Of a stretch of DNA of 6,520 nucleotides, positions 6,493 to 6,520 are shown in pieces. Within the stretch, counting starts at the first letter, position 1, and each line of letters opens with the position of its first letter. The stretch is from an uncultured Leptospiraceae bacterium. GTDB lineage: Bacteria; Spirochaetota; Leptospiria; Leptospirales; Leptospiraceae. A program made the translations under genes and the position numbers. The notes under the pieces are model-generated. The model did no database searches and had not been told where the DNA came from. It saw only the letters and a program-made list of their open reading frames with translations. Location: positions 1 through 6,520 of the forward strand of contig CALDSP010000338.1 of NCBI GenBank assembly GCA_937924465.1, written 5' to 3'.

Positions 6493-6520
6493 AGCGTTTT
6501 CAACTCCGGACTTTCCCGTA

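Noticed and set aside
6506..6516. GGAAAGTCCGG on the minus strand, resembling the conserved 5' element of RNase P RNA
   Set aside because: In RNase P RNA this element lies near the 5' end and should be followed by about 300 bases of structured RNA. The bases downstream are an AT-rich coding frame with none of the later conserved elements.
1..6520. Mobile elements, CRISPR, tRNA or rRNA genes, phage or defence systems
   Set aside because: All bases from 6492 to the left edge are accounted for by overlapping dcw genes, and I saw no repeat arrays, inverted terminal repeats or foreign-looking inserts.

Overview
The window is a compact division and cell wall (dcw) gene cluster lying entirely on the minus strand. 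Transcription runs from the right edge to the left edge. The DNA is AT-rich (about 30% G+C by eye). The genes are those of a bacterium with meso-diaminopimelate peptidoglycan, because MurE carries the DNPR substrate motif. From memory, without an alignment, the MurG N-terminal half (for example the NKDNPDLN and VLWHNTP segments) resembles MurG of Leptospira. A spirochaete of the Leptospira group is therefore my best guess. The cluster type is certain; the taxon is only moderately supported.

Layout in transcription order: an unrecognised 135-residue protein (6492-6085, possibly open past the right edge); rsmH, the 16S rRNA C1402 N4-methyltransferase (6085-5186); a small FtsL-like single-pass coiled-coil protein (5189-4875); murE (4878-3385); mraY (3384-2275); ftsW (2278-1133); murG (1136-51); and the first 21 codons of murC (64 to the left edge).

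There is essentially no intergenic DNA. All seven gene junctions overlap by 1, 4 or 14 nt or abut exactly, so the genes look like one translationally coupled transcript. I found no promoter, terminator, RNA gene, repeat array, mobile element or CRISPR. Any promoter must lie beyond the right edge.

The genes form a pathway. MurE adds the third stem-peptide residue to UDP-MurNAc-dipeptide. MraY transfers the completed muropeptide to undecaprenyl phosphate (lipid I), and MurG adds GlcNAc (lipid II). FtsW polymerises lipid II at the septum, and FtsL belongs to the divisome scaffold. MurC starts the stem peptide. Compared with the classical dcw order, ftsI (between ftsL and murE), murF (between murE and mraY) and murD (between mraY and ftsW) are absent from their usual places.

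This is mostly ordinary core-genome sequence. The points worth a second look are an Asp-to-Ala change in a conserved FtsW motif, the missing ftsI, the A9T9 tract inside the start of murC, the TTG start of murG, and the unidentified gene ahead of rsmH.
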